Source: Callaeas wilsoni | Taxonomy: Eukaryota > Chordata > Aves > Passeriformes > Callaeidae | NCBI GenBank assembly: GCA_013398955.1 | Contig: VWPU01004158.1 | Coordinates: forward strand, 1 to 64,000 | DNA length: 64,000 nt | Direction of reading: 5' to 3' | In this document: positions 25,937 to 39,753 of the stretch, one piece after another | How positions within the stretch are numbered: the stretch's first letter is position 1 | Layout: each line of letters begins with the position of its first letter | Translations under genes and position numbers: made by a program | The notes under the pieces: model-generated | The model's database searches: none | What the model was told of the DNA's origin: nothing | The model's input: the letters and a program-made list of their open reading frames with translations, nothing else

Positions 25937-28900
25937 TATATATCTATATATCCATATAATATCCCTAAATATCCTTGACCATATCTGCAATGCTGCAGCA
26001 AGTAATTCTAATCTTTCTCATCTCTACTGGGCAGTCTAAAGATTCATCCTTCTTTACTGGTATTTTATAGTGTCCTTTTTTCATTGTTGGGCTGAGTCTC
26101 TCTGCCAAAGAGTGTAGAGAACCAAAGTCACCAGTGAGGTGTTGGTAGGGCTTGCAGGGCATCACAGTTGAGAAATGATGTGAAGGCACCAGGGTAAGTA
26201 ATGAGAGACAGAATACGCACCCTACATTGCCGCCTCCCATTTTGGTTGCAAGATGTCGTAGCGGGCTCTTGTGTTTTGTCAGTGGAAGCCATTGCTAGGC
26301 ACGCGAAGGACAAGGGGGCGAGTAGTGTGAGCTAAGGTGGCAAATTGTGCTTGACGAATCTACCTGCTCTAATGAAACATCTTCCTCAGTGCATGAAGGG
26401 AGACCTGTGGAGGCTGAACAAAATGACAAGATATATACCCTTAGTGCAATGTATTTCTCTTCTGAGGTCATCATAGCATTTTGAAAAGTGGGGCTTTGTC
26501 ATCCCCCCCCCCGCCTTTTTATCATAACTTATACTCAGTTTGTTTCTTCTTCTGATAGAGTTTGGGTTCATTCTGCTCTCCTGCTAGGAGATGGCTATAT
26601 TATATGGGTTAAAGAAGTTTTGCCCTTTTTTCTGGAATGCTGAGACATCTTGTTTAATCTCTTGTGGTAAAATAGTTCGTTACTGTGTCACTTGCCAAAT
26701 GCTTCTAAATCAAGGGCCTCTTCTGCTTGGAGTTATTATACTTGACTTTTACTGGTATTTTAACAGATCTTCTCTGTGTCTCCCTTCCCTTCTTCACTGG
26801 AAGCTGGATTTGCTCTCAAGTTTCTTGACTGTACCCATCCTGTTTTGACAAACATATATTTGGTTCATCTATGTCTTTTCTTCCTTGTCCCTGCTTCTCA
26901 TGGTTGCTATCTGGTTAGCTAGTCCTTTAAGGCAGATGCAGTGAGCTTTTTGTTTATTATGTACTTAATGTTGGCAAAATGCTGTTTTTAATGTGGATCA
27001 ACAAGGCACAGAAATAAACCTTAATGTCAGTTTCTCAAAGTACATTGTTTGTCTTAAGTCTTTATATACCTTAAACGTGCAAGCATATTTTAGGTGTTGG
27101 AAGTTGTAAATGTGTATTGTGAATTTAAGCCACCTGTGTAAGTTCTTAAACTTCTTTGCCTGTCTTGTTAGCCATTATGAAATGAATATGTTTGAAGCAA
27201 ATCATTATAGTGATTTAGTCTAATGAATGGCCAAGTATCAGGTTATAAAGTCATGTTTATTTACCTACTGACAGTGTGAAATGAAAAGTAAAGTGAAACT
27301 TGATTTGGATCATTCATGTTATTAGATTAACCATTCTCTTTTAATGTAGCTGATTTCTAAATGGGTGATTTTAAGGAGTTAGAGTCTGGAGATGATGCTA
27401 CTGATACCTTTTATGAATTTTATGCTTTTTGTTGTTACTATGTCAGCAGAATATATGAAAGCAAAAACCTATAGCAAAAAGACCACTTGATTTAACATAA
27501 GATGTACTTATACAATTTTCTGGGTGCTGTATGTAAGCAGCTAATTACTGAATTATGGAATTACTTTTAACTACTTATGTTGATTGTTGAACTACAAAGG
27601 CAAAGTAGTTTAATAGTTTTTAATAAAGTATGGTGTTAGGATTCCTAGAGGTTATGAGTCCTGTTGAGTAAAGAAAGAAAGATAAAAGCTGTGCAGAGGA
27701 GTCTATAAGTTCATTGTAACAGGACATATCATTGTCTCTGAGATGAGTTTAGGATTCAAAAAGAATAAAGTTTAAGAATGTCATTTTAGGGCTTGGTTCT
27801 AAAGGAATGTGCAGAGATGAGGGTGAGGTTTGAAGAATGAATGAACACAGTGAACTGTAGATTGCTGCCAAGAGTAGTGCATATTCCTCCTACAGTCTCA
27901 CTGTGTTGATACTAATGTGCAGCTGCAAATTTTAGTACAGGATGAGTGTTCTAATGAATCAGCAAAATACTGGGAGATGAAGGATGTTGACCCCTTCATT
28001 TGATAGCATCTCACATTTTTTCTGACATAAGCCACTACTGAAAAGCTTCTTTTGGTTGAGGAGAGGACTAGATTTATTTCTCTATGAAACAGTATTCCTA
28101 TCTGTAACTGGAAATTTCTGTCCTTGAGCCATTGTACCGAGTTGCTACTATTGTGCAGTGGTGGTTAGGTTTTGCACAGGTGGAGGATTTTCATAAGGCT
28201 GTTTATGTTAGGAAAATAATGATACATTTGAGATAAAACACATCCGTATCGACGTGAATTTGTTTTCTAGGCTGCATACCACAACCAGGGCTGTGTGGCT
28301 GTCAGTTGTTTTCCCTTACCTTGTATTCAGGTGTCTTAGTCAAAGATGCAATATATTTCTTCCTGTTGTTGGTGCAGAATGTATTAGTGGAACAAAAATC
28401 ATCATTCTGTATGGCATATGTGCTTGTTCTTTTGGTTGAATGCCTTTTTATCTAGGGGTGTGGCCATATAAAATATAGTGTGGCATGTATGAAGTTGATT
28501 TTGGCACAGAATTGTTGCAGAGGATTTGGTGCCGTGGACATTGTCAGTTACCATACTTACAAATTTGATAGGGTAAAATTGAAAATGCCACTCAATTTTA
28601 AAATGTATATTTATCAATTAAATATGCATTTGGTGCTAAAATTACCTTTTCTTAAGCCTGTGAAGATATATTGAGAGATGTTGTTATTTCAGGGTCCATA
28701 GCTGGGCCTGCTCTTCAGAGACAGCGTAAATTATTCATTGTAAAGTTGCGGATGACATTAAAGTTAGAAGGGTGTCTGATACATTTATTGAGCTGGTATC
28801 TTCTGGGATTTGTCTCAAGGAAGACGTGTGCTGTATATTTTGTCATGTTTTCTGTTTGTTATTTGGTTTGCTTATTTTTTTAAACAGCCCTCTTGCTTTA

Positions 28901-28940
28901 CATGTGAAATGGGTAGATGCCTAGTGGCTGTAAATCTAAG

Positions 28941-28974
28941 TTCTGTGTGCAATAATGTTCTGTGTGCAAAAATG
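28941..28974 (+). repeat. Tandem duplication, 2 x 17 bp
   Basis: TTCTGTGTGCAATAATG at 28941-28957 is repeated at 28958-28974 with a single T-to-A difference. Local slippage duplication. Confidence 0.85.
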
Positions 28975-29779
28975 GAATAATTCTTAAATACAAGAAGTAA
29001 ATGATACAGGGGGTTTGTGTTATATTGTCCTGTTGTGTCCCTACTCCATGGACAGGATGTTTCTTACACAAGTGTAGGTGTTACTCCTTGGTCCACCTTC
29101 TCATGTCCTCGTATTGTCTTAGTTTCAGACATGCATATCATATGTGATTCTCCTAATGTTTTCACTTCAAATAAAGGTATTCTAGTCTTTCTCTTTCTTG
29201 GCAAAATGTAAAAACACATAATAGAAATAGAGAAGGATGCCTTTTGTTTGCCTGGGCTATTTAGATTACCATAATTCTTTCATTCTTCACTGTGCTGTTA
29301 TACTGTTCTCAGAATTTAATGTAGAACTGCAAAATGTCACTATGTGTTTTACAGGTATCCCATATATAGATTAATACCACACTGATTTGTAAGAGATGCT
29401 AATCTAAAACTTAGTGGTTTGTCTGCATCCAGAAGCCTGATGAAATCTTTCCCATCCTCTGGAAGTTATGACTTGTTCCCTGCAAGGAGTGCAGAAGAGA
29501 AAGTGGTATTTTTTTTATTTATTTTCTATTTTTATTTTGAAAGAAAACTGTCTTGTTCCCGACAGGCTATCACTTGACAAAATTTCTGCATTACCATCTC
29601 CATGTTTGATGGAAACTTTCTAGCTATTAAAATAGAATAATTTTGCCACTGATCACTGATTGCAAATTACTATGAAAGTAAGTAAGGAGGACTTACTTGA
29701 GAGGAGAGGAGAGAAGCCAGTAGTTTCCTTTCTAGGTTTTTCTCAGCTTTCTGTGAGACTGAACAAGTCAGTCATTAAC

Positions 29780-29851
29780 AAAACTCAACCAGCCAACCAA
29801 AACCAAAAACCCCAAAACCAAAACACACCCAAAAACCCCCCACAAACCCCC
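29780..29851 (-). repeat. A/C-rich tract with G-quadruplex potential on the minus strand
   Basis: The + strand is built of AACC, AAAC and CCCC blocks with almost no G or T. C tracts at 29810-29813, 29828-29830, 29836-29841 and 29847-29851 give four G tracts on the minus strand. One loop is 14 bases and the others are 5, so quadruplex formation is possible but not canonical. Confidence 0.7.
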
Positions 29852-32512
29852 GTACATTTCAAACATACAAAGTCTGTTTGTAGTTGGGGGTTTTTTTAAC
29901 TGGATTCTGTCAGGAGAGCAGAGCTAAGCAGTCAGACATAGTGGGGGCTAGAAGCTGTGGATGACATTTTTAATAATTTTTGAGATGATAACATCCCTTG
30001 AACAAACACTGGATCAGACCATTTTATTTTTGTTTGTAATTTCTTAAGTTTGCAGAACACTCTGCAATTTTACAAGATTTGTTGAACTCACCATTTTGAA
30101 GTGAGTGATGCTTGTAACTGCTGGACGATTCCTGGGAAGAAGTATGCAGCATGTCAGAAATGTCTTCAGCTTGTGTTATTTGCCAAAAAGAAAACTGTGT
30201 TTATTTAACTGCTGCAAAGTATCAGGACACTGCCAACAGATGGTTTACTACTTTTACACAGTGCTTGTTTTCCCTCAAGAAAAACATTCATGTAGTAGTT
30301 CATAGAGGTGTCTCTGCTCTTATGGAGACTTTAATATCCCCAGAACCACATATATTTAATTCTTAAAAGCATTATGCGTTTTGCTAGTAAGTTACTCTTC
30401 TTAGGCATTTGGAGTGATTGAAAATAAACACTATTTATACTTACCAGGGAATGTTGATTCACCTTAGATGGGTGAAATAAAATGCTTTAATACCTTGATT
30501 TTATGTTTTATTGTCTTTTCCCAATATATTACTATGCTTTTGTATTTTACCTCAGCATTAAAGTAATATAAAGGAACTTTTTTTTTTTTTTTATCTAATG
30601 TGGGTATTGCAGGTTGCAGTTCAGAAAATTGAAAATACTTAGCCTGAGAGACCTGACTTTGTTCCCTCTTTTTCCTTTGGGATATTTAATTTAATGGATG
30701 GATGACTGTAAGGTGCAGAAATTGAAATTTGCAATTTATACCAATATCAATTATGTGAGGAGGAATGAAAATGGAACTGGGAGGGTTTGTGAAATCTGAT
30801 TTCAGAGCATACTTTGAATTATACTAATTGGAGAAAGCAAGTGGCAAGGGTACTATGTGCCAGCTGTTAGCTCAAACAGTTCTGTGGGGTGTTATTTTTT
30901 CTTACTTTAAAACACCTTCAGCTGATACTGTAAGAATAACCTATCTCTCTGCCAAACTGTACACTAAATTATGAATCCATTTAATGTTTTTTTTTCAATT
31001 ATCGGTACTTAATAAGTCAGAATCTGGTTCCTGTGAGATGTCTTGACAGAGTAGGTGATGTGAGTGAGTGTGTTGTAGTTACGTGAGCTATACTGCAGTA
31101 ATAGCATTGCATTTTATGTTTTGTATATTCCTATAGGCAACAGCTCTGATAGCAGTGTAGCAGAGCCTGACTTCTAACTTGCCTTTTTGCTACCCCTCTG
31201 TTTAACCCAACAAATAATGGATTCACTATACCAAGAAATTTTATACTATCTTGAGCCCCATTTGTTCTTATCAAGGAGAAGCCCCATATGAGCTCCTATT
31301 TTAGCACTTTTTAGTAAGTTTGGTTCTTTGTAGCAGGTTTTGATTTTGAAAAATTTGGCTAGATTGGCTCCATGCCATGCCTTCAGTCAGTGATTTCAAT
31401 ATTTGATGAAAGTACATGACATTTTGGGTTCTATCTTTAAAGTACAATTTCATGATCCTTGTAAATTGACTCTGCTGGGAGCCCATGGGAGCCCTAATCT
31501 TATCACCTGCACTTCATTCCCATGTGCTGACACACAGCTCTGGAGTGCACTATATTAGGGAGCTTGATCTAAGTAAAACCAAAACCAATCACTATTTTTT
31601 TTAAAGATAGCTTAAAACTGGATTAATTCTTGTCTAGTTCACTGCACTACCACAGAAGCATTTATGCTGTCAAAAGGAAGAGAAGCGCTAAAAGAAATCA
31701 CTAATTTCTGCCAGTATAAGTGCTCAAGGTAGTTGTAAGTTAAATGTGAAACAACACAAACTACTGAAAGAAACTGTGCAGTCCTTTCAATTAGTTCCCC
31801 TTCCCTTGAGGAACAGGGCTGCTGCTTCTCACTAGTATCCTTTAATTTCATTTTTTCAGTGGTTTTTCTTTGCCAAAATATGGACAGATGATGGAACAAG
31901 CAGCAATAGCTCAAATGCAACTTCAAACCAGTTGATTTGGGTTTGTGATAAAGTATTAGGCCACGTGAGTAAGTTGGAACTGCTTTAATGGTGCCTCTGA
32001 TGCTGTCTCATGTGATATTAGTCATGGGTTAACTAAGGAAATTAAGTTCACCTGAAAGTAGCATAAGATGTAGGAACACAGAAATTATTTAGAAGTGTAT
32101 TCTAAGGAGTTGGTATCTTTCTCATTCTTACTGGAGGAGTAAAAGGAGGCTGTGTTAGTCTCAAACAATTTTAACTGTCCAAAGTGATAGCACACAGAAT
32201 GTACCTCCTGGCTTTTGGTGGGTGTCAGTCTAGAGAACTGCAAGTGTTAAAAGACAGAATTGAACTGTAAAACTATTGTACAGTAGGAGAAATAGCCTTA
32301 AAGCAGTAAGTACAAAAATCCCCTGTTAAGTTGGATGATTAGTTATTTAGATGTCAAATGTCTTTTTTGTTTTCTTCCCCACAAAAAGATTGAAGAACAT
32401 GGTAGGCGTTGAACTGAAGCTGTCTATTGCTGACTGTGTATGGCAGTAGCTGTATAAGGAGTATTCACTCCTTACTGGAGCCTGTAGAAGATCTTGAGTT
32501 TGTAGGAGCCCA
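29852..32512. other. Intronic DNA, no gene seen
   Basis: AT-leaning unique sequence with a T15-type run near 30579-30592. No recognised transposon, RNA gene or coding exon. Confidence 0.5.
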
Positions 32513-32672
32513 TAAGGGTCACTAATTTCAACTCCTTGCTCCTCACGGGACTACCTAAAACTAAACCATATGATAATGGCATTATTCAGATGCTCCTTGA
32601 ACTCTGATTGGCTTGGTGAGGTGACCACTTATGTGGGGAGCCTGTTCCAGAGACCAGCCAAGTAGTTCTTTC
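32513..32672 (-). mobile_element. Old CR1 LINE fragment
   Basis: Reading antisense to CR1, the segment AAGGGTCACTAATTTCAACTC, then TCCTTGAACTCTGATTGGCTT, GTGACCACTTATGTGGGGAG and CCTGTTCCAGAGACCAGCCA follows the CR1 3' region in order with many substitutions. The 3'-most tail (ATCATAGAAT octamers) is missing. The divergence suggests an older insertion than the fragments at 48.1 or 40.8 kb. Confidence 0.8.
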
Positions 32673-35600
32673 AGTTGACTCTGGTGCCATCAATGAAGCT
32701 GTGAGTTCAGACTTGAGGACTGCATTTCAGAAAATATGTAGGCTAATGGGAAAAAGTCTAGAGACGTGAGGTGTTTGGAGGAACAAATCTGTGAGGAAGG
32801 GCAGAAGAAACTGTAACAGTGCCTCCTGCAAATGAAAGTCTAAGGTTGTGTATAATAACTGGTCTTAAGATCTAAACACTTCTAAAAGGTCAGAAGAATT
32901 AAGCTAACCTCTTAAGACTATGATTCACAATGTTGTTAAGCAAAAGTAGTAGTTCTTACTGCTGTAAATGTCCCAGTGTCCTGAGGGTGAATTTCTACAA
33001 ATCTGGTCTCTCTGTGGCTTTGTTATAACATCTGACAGTTCCTAAATTTCTTGGTAAATCTCTGTGAGATTCACAACGTTCCTATTTCAAAAGGGTTAAC
33101 TCCAGCACAGTCTTCCCAAGAAGTTCTTGATTGACTTTTGGTAAACAGTTTTGTAGATTGGGTGGTGCTGCTTAATGTGGTGTTGTCCATCTTGGTTTTC
33201 AAATTCTTACATTCTCAAAATAATAACGACTTTCAGATTGTGGGACTCTTACAAGGAGAACCTGAGTGGATCTCCAGCTGTTGCTCTTCACTCAGAAAGA
33301 ACTGGGGGTGGGCTGTACCACCTCTACAGAGATGCCTTTGCTTCCCTGGGGCAACTCCCAGAAACACCTCCAGCCTTTCATACCAGATCCAGGGGAGGGC
33401 ACATTTAGGGAACACTGCTGCTTTCGGCAGTTAAGAAAATGCTGAAAGAATCAGTGTTGACTGATTTTTGCATTATTATTTTATTAATTTCTTATGAATA
33501 TAGTCTTGAGTCAGAATGATACGAAAACATAAGCGGAAATTAATTTTAATTTACTGCAGTTCTTGAATATATATTTGGTTTTTTGCACACCTCTTTAAAG
33601 TAATCTACTAACAGTCTGCAGCCATTCACCCACGGAATCGCAGTACAGAAATGTTATGTCTCATATCTGAGTTGGATTTTCCCAGATTGCAGTATTCTGG
33701 GTTCACTTCAGTATTACATTGTTTTTGTGAGCTGAGATCCATGATACTGTTTACTAGGACATTGGCTTCTAGATCTGGAATTGCTGTTTTCTTTTCAGAA
33801 CAAGAAAAAGCTTAATGACCTAGAATATATAGCAACCAGTCCCTCAATATGTCTCTGGTGCCTTCTTATGCCACCTCCTGCTTAATTTTCCGTACTGTTT
33901 GGAGACAGTGTAGGGGCACAGTCTCAAAAGAACCGGGTGATACTGCATCTTCCGCTTTTGCTGCGTGTGGCTTGAGGAAGTACAGGTATTACTTACCATG
34001 ATGCTCTATGGGTATATTTCACTCAGCACAGCAGAGTGCCGAAATGAAAGTAGCTGCTCTGTCTTCCACATGAAGGTGGGACTGGTTCTCATTTACCCAT
34101 TTGTGGGATTGCTGTGATGTCCTTGATAATCTGTCTTTATAAGTAGATGGTTGGGATTTTTGCGGGATGATGGAGGAAGGTGTACAAAACTTCTAGGTGG
34201 TTTTTTTTTTTCCTCAAGGAATTGTGTTACGGATGAAATAAACTCAAAGGTACCTTCACTTTTTTGCATCCCATTTTTTTATTGCCTCTTTATAAATACA
34301 TATCCTATTCAGAGCTCTTTATCTCTTTAAATCTGTAGGTCCACACAACTTGCACAGAATGCAAATCACCTTCCCTTGTAATAGAATCACCCCAAGACAG
34401 TAATGAAAGGTTATAGGAATTGCTCAGGGTCTCAGCCTGCCTGGAGAAATGTGTCAAGCATTGAAGTATTTACTGCTTCTGTCTGACTGTAAGATCCTAT
34501 TTATGTGCACTTCTACTCTCCTATTTTTTTTCCTTGACAAAAAAACAGCACATGTTCTCAGGCCACGCATGTATGGTAGCCATACAGTCTTTCCTGTTTC
34601 TTTTACTTATTCTAGAAGCTTTTGACAGATTCAGTGATCCAAACAAGGCTGCTTCAAGGTTTCAGTAAACGATGCTGCTAAATTCCCATAATCAAAGAAT
34701 GGCTTGATTAAAAACAAAGTTAAGAAGGCTTATATTTCTATTTCGCAGTACATTCTGCCATATATTGGTCTTAGATTAGATGGGCTACAATATAAAATCT
34801 CTGTAGGCTTCACTTAAAAGACAGGAAAAAGTCACTTCATAGCTTGAAAGTTTCAAGTTTTGCATTTAGGAGCTGCTGCTCTCTGAAGTCTGCTTATGTC
34901 CTGTTCAGCTTGATTGGGCAGTTATTTTGTAATTACATATGTAAATGAAAACACATTTCTTGTTTCTAGTTTGAACTGCAACAAATACAGTTTCAATTTC
35001 ATAATTTTCATATTTTGGAATTAATACATTATTCAAATGAACCGGTCATAGCTGAGAGGTTATTTGGAAAAACAAGTTGGAAATGTGACAGCCTATAAAT
35101 AACTGGAGAATGTTTGAGTTTTTTTCCAGTAAATACTTTTAAAAGTCGTAAACCCAAGTTAGTAGGAAGTAATAGAATTTTTCTGGCTGCTGCAGTGGCT
35201 GCTGCTATTGTCCTAATTTAAATAAGTATCTGTCAAGCAAAGTTAGATTTGAAAGTAGAAGGATGACAGAAGATGATCTGATTTATTTGTATGTTCAAGC
35301 ATTTTAAAAATTTTACCTCGATCGTTTTAGAATAAGATTGATCTCCTGATTTGATCCTTGTTTGCAGAGGATTAGTTTACACTAATAAACTTGGTGTTAT
35401 TCCTCTAGGATAAAGTTACACTTAATAAATATATCACAAACCAACTTTTAAAACTTGTAAGTTCTAATATTTGTTCTTTAAATTTTATAAGTTAGTTGCC
35501 TTGGGTTTTAAATTATTTTTTGCTTTTTCCAGACTTGTACTAGCTATTTGTTTGAGATGACAGTAAATACAGGATTTCGATGACTTGTAATATTGAAAGT

Positions 35601-38600
35601 AGTTTAAACACTTCCAGCAAGTAAATACCAGGCAACTATCACAATAGTAAAAGCTGTTCCTTAGGCAACAGTATCTTGCAATGATTTCCTAAAGCAGATG
35701 TCATTTTTCAGGGTAGTGGCTTTATTAAAAGCAGATTCAAGTGCTTGCTAGAGTTACTATTCCAAGAATAGTTGGTTGCTCAGATGATTTCACACTGCAG
35801 GCAGCATTTCAGTGGTTAGCCTGTCCTGTGAGCCCATCCCTGTTTGTGATTAAAGATCCTTGAAAACAGCAAGGTTTAGCATACTGAACATTTTTTCCTT
35901 TTTTTGGAAACCATTATGTCCTCTTCCATCTCTTTGCTTTGTATTGTGATTTACTCCTATTTGAATTCTGCATGCTGAGGATTAGTTTTCCCAGTTCTTT
36001 TTGCATACCTATACCCTCAACAAAGATACTGTAAATCTCCTTTTTTCCACTTATTTGCATAGAGCCCTATGAAACATGTGGGTGAAAAGATAAATTAGCC
36101 ATTTGCTGGCTGTGTGCCTGAAAACAGTCTGAGATTCTGGCTGACCAGAAAACAGTCCAGGTATTTTTGTCATCGAACACGTGGGATCCATTAAGGATTC
36201 AGCTTAATTATCTTGGTTTTATTTAATCTTCTTTTTAAGAAATTGCCTTTAATTGCTGTCCCCTCACATACATCTACAGGAAGAGTCAACTGTTCATAGA
36301 GGGAGTTTTTAGTGATAGAAATATAATGGAGAACTGTAGTAGAGAAAGATGTGAGAAGATGCAAATGAGCAGCGCATTGCAGGCACTTTTTCGAATCCAC
36401 ACAGGAATCTTCCCTCTCTGTGTTTCTTTTGTGTGCTAGGGGCACAGTGTAAATGCTGACATCCTGATTCCTGCTACAATAGATGGAGTGAAAAATTGCA
36501 GAAGAAAAATGGGTTATTTGTTTAGCCAAAAGCATCATTATAATAATTTGAGTGGAAGTAAATATGTGGAACAAAGCATATGAGGTAGAAAATGTGGTCT
36601 CTCTTTCTGGACTCTTAGGTTTACTGAAACCTTTAAAGCCCCCTTACCTCAGAGGGGTTAATGTTACAAGCAGTAATGCACTGTCTCAAGAGTGCTCAGA
36701 GATCCTCCAATAAAGTTTCTTTAAGGCATTTTACTTTGAGTAAAAATGGGAGGAAAAAGTTTGTGGTCCAGTGCATGAGTTCATACGGGCCATGAATGGA
36801 AACTGCTGGCGGTTTGAAGTTGTCCTGGAATGTGCACAAGAGAAAACATTATTGTGCAAAGAAATATGCATATACAACATGAAGTTGTGCATGTACAGGC
36901 AGCGGTTTGGGGATTTTTTTTTTTATGAGAAGAGGGATTTTGTTGGAGAATGGGAAAAAATGAAAACTGAGACTTATTCATGTTCTTTGAGGAAGCCTTC
37001 CCCCTTTTTTTTAGTAAAACTGGCAGAGATTGTATTATCTCCACTTGTGGAAAAAAAGGAGCATTGGAAGGCTTAACTTCAAGCAAAGGTCTTTTGCATA
37101 CATAGGTAGAAGGTTGCTTATTTGAATTCAGCTGCTGATTTTTTGACCTATGCAAAACAACTTCATGTAAACTATATTGACATCTCAATCTCAGAAGTCT
37201 GTTTGTACACAGGCACAGTTAGTTATTTTATTCTTTAAATAAATAGGCTTCTGTGGTTTGTGTTAGGGTCAGTTTTCACATCAGATTTGGCAGTTGTGTC
37301 AAGTACACACTGTGTTAGATTAATTGTTTGAACATGGCATCTGAAGCTGTTGTCAGCCCAAGTACTGGGAACAGGAGGATCACAATCTCTGAAGCCAGGA
37401 GTCCACGCTTTAGTTGGAGGTTCTAGTCACAGTTCAGGTATCTACTGTCTGTGTACAGCTTCTGGTAGATGTATATAAAACCAGCTTAATGACAAAGCCA
37501 ATAGCAGCATGCAGCAATAAACCGCTAACATTTTATGATACTGTAGGTAAGAAAAACTTGCATCTTCTCTTAAGACAGGAAGCCTTTACATCCCTGAGTA
37601 ATCTTTGAAGTCATATTTTATTTTACAGTCCATGAACATTAAGAAAATGTCTGAAAACATCTATTCAACAACTCAGTTGCAGAATTAACAGCATCAGATC
37701 ATTGCAATCTGGAAAGTACTTTTTCAGTTGAATGTCACTTGAGTGTTTTTTAACCTGACAGCATTTTGATGTATTTTCCCAAAAAGCTATTCATTGAAAA
37801 TTCTTTAGGCACGTGATAGTCTGGGTTTTGCAAAGGTTATCAGTCTCTGTGTCAGTCAGGAGGAGGTCTGTGTATTTAAATCCATAGTCATTAAAAGTGG
37901 CCTTGAATTAAGAAAAAAAAAAAAAAAAATTAAAATTCAGCCCAAAAGCTAGTTGCAATGTCCCAACAGCTTAAATGCTGGTATGATGTAGTCTGCAAAT
38001 ATTTTTATAACACAGAAGGAGAGAAGTATGTGATGACTGTGAAAACAACACATTTTCTTCCACAACTTTTTTTCTAAGTAACTACCGTGTAAGTTTATTC
38101 TTTTGATTCTGTTTTCATGTTGATATATTCATTGTTAAAGATAGGTAACTAAGATGTTGGGAGTTATGAGATCACACCTTGTCAGGAGCTATGCATTCTT
38201 TGTTGCTTTGAACTTGGTCTGGATTTTTCTTTTGATGGAGACAATTTTTAAATGCAGGTCACTTTTGTAAAGGTTCATATAAAATGACCTGATGCTGAAA
38301 TGTGTCAGAATTCAAATACCTCTGTGTTGGTTAACTGAGGTATACTGTTACAGATTATTTTGGCACAGGATTCTGTTTGCATCCCAAAACTAGTAGGTAG
38401 TGAATTCAGTGTGGACTAAGTTGTGCTCACACGCACTTTTTAAAAAATTTTTCCAATTTTCTTTTTAAATACGGGAATATCATAAATAGTGACAACAAAA
38501 CTTTGAGACTAAAAGTGTTAAGACAATTACTTTGCTGGTAGTGTGCACACAAAAAATAATAGATCCATGACTCTCTTGGTTCCATAATATAATTTGACTG

Positions 38601-39672
38601 TAATTTATTTGCATTTATTTTAAATTGTGGCAAATATCAAATGATCCCACAGGCAGAATTATCAGGTAGTTCGGACCTGAATATAATCTTCTTCATACTA
38701 AGAAAGCTAGGGATGTCAAAAAGATCTGTCAGCTTGAAAGTCTTAGTAATACAGAAATGTGTAAATTAATGTATGTGTATTGGAGTGTCATTATATTTGA
38801 ACAATTAAAGGTGTCACTCAGCAGTTTCCATGAATGGAGGCCTGTGTACCTATTATAAGACATCAGTGCAGAACTAACTGGAGCTACAGGTTACACAGAG
38901 AACCTGTTAATGTCCCCTCGGAGCTCTCCCTCCTTTAGTTAGGCCCTTCTGTAAGCTGCACTGAGGTTTGTTTTGTGGGACACGCACGGCTAAGCAGCTT
39001 CCTTCCCTCCCTGTTCTCTACAATAATTTTTTCCTCTACAAATGTGTATGTCTCTCCTGAGACAAATGTCTCTCCTAACTCAACTGTGCTGTTTTGTTAC
39101 GAAACACGTTGAGGAACTGACCTGGGTCAGAATTACATCGCACAGAAGTAGAGGTGTGGTTTTGTCTGTGCTGACCCCGATGGAGTCTCTGACACTGTTT
39201 CCTGTGCAGTTGCCCAGTCAGTAATTCCAGAGTTCAGGGGATGAGGTGCTAAAGCTGCAAGAGGTGCAATCAAGTGCTGTCACCAAGAGCAGTGCTCCTG
39301 AAGGAACAGTCTCACCAAGTTTGAAGCTTTCTCTGTCTTCTGTGAACGTGACTTCTTGTGTGCCAGCACAACCATGGTGCTCCTTCCCTATGCCCTTGCA
39401 GTGCTTTCCCTGTGTATGTGGGACACAGATCTGAGTTTCTCTCACTTATCAGAGGGGGAATTAATGAAGCTTTTATGCTGCATGAAGTTAAGCAGGGTGT
39501 TTCTCTGCGATTTTGCAGCATACTGAAGTGCTAGCGTGAATGGCTTCTGCCCAAAATAAGCTAAGCTAATATAAGCAAATTTAAGAAGTGTGGAGAACAA
39601 CTTCAATGAAGACACTTAAATACTTTGAAAATTCTGCCTTTAAGAATATGAAATTATTTTCTAAATTCTTTG
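32673..39672. other. Intronic DNA, no gene seen
   Basis: AT-leaning unique sequence with a poly(A) run near 37912-37929. The larger frames (36191-36574 and 36781-37188, both minus) are not recognisable proteins. No RNA gene or transposon recognised. Confidence 0.5.
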
Positions 39673-39715
39673 AGGCATTAAAAACTTACTTTGAAGGTCA
39701 GAGTTTTTAATGCCT
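39673..39715. repeat. Perfect 14-bp inverted repeat upstream of STXBP6 exon 2
   Basis: AGGCATTAAAAACT (39673-39686) and AGTTTTTAATGCCT (39702-39715) are exact reverse complements separated by a 15-base loop. In the STXBP6 pre-mRNA this could fold into a 14-bp hairpin ending 73 nt before the exon 2 acceptor and about 42 nt before the likely branch point. Confidence 0.9.
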
Positions 39716-39753
39716 ATGTAAGTTAAGTGGACTTTGATATAATTTCAGAGTTT

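Larger units (their letters stand above)
21746..29779. other. Intronic DNA, no gene seen
   Basis: AT-leaning unique sequence. It contains the hairpin at 25918-25936, an AT-rich stretch to about 25965, a CpG-retaining patch near 26205-26330, a C10 run at 26503-26512 and a 17-bp tandem duplication at 28941-28974 with one mismatch. No gene recognised. Confidence 0.5.

Noticed and set aside
30437..30452. ATACTTACCAGGG resembling the U1 snRNA 5' end
   Set aside because: Only about a dozen bases match; the following sequence does not follow U1 structure.
33233..33434. Possible exon in a GC-richer segment with frames on both strands
   Set aside because: No recognisable protein and overlapping frames in three registers; more likely chance composition.
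36191..37188. Two minus-strand frames of 127 and 135 codons
   Set aside because: Unrecognised, low-complexity stretches and no homology I can name; consistent with chance in AT-rich intron.
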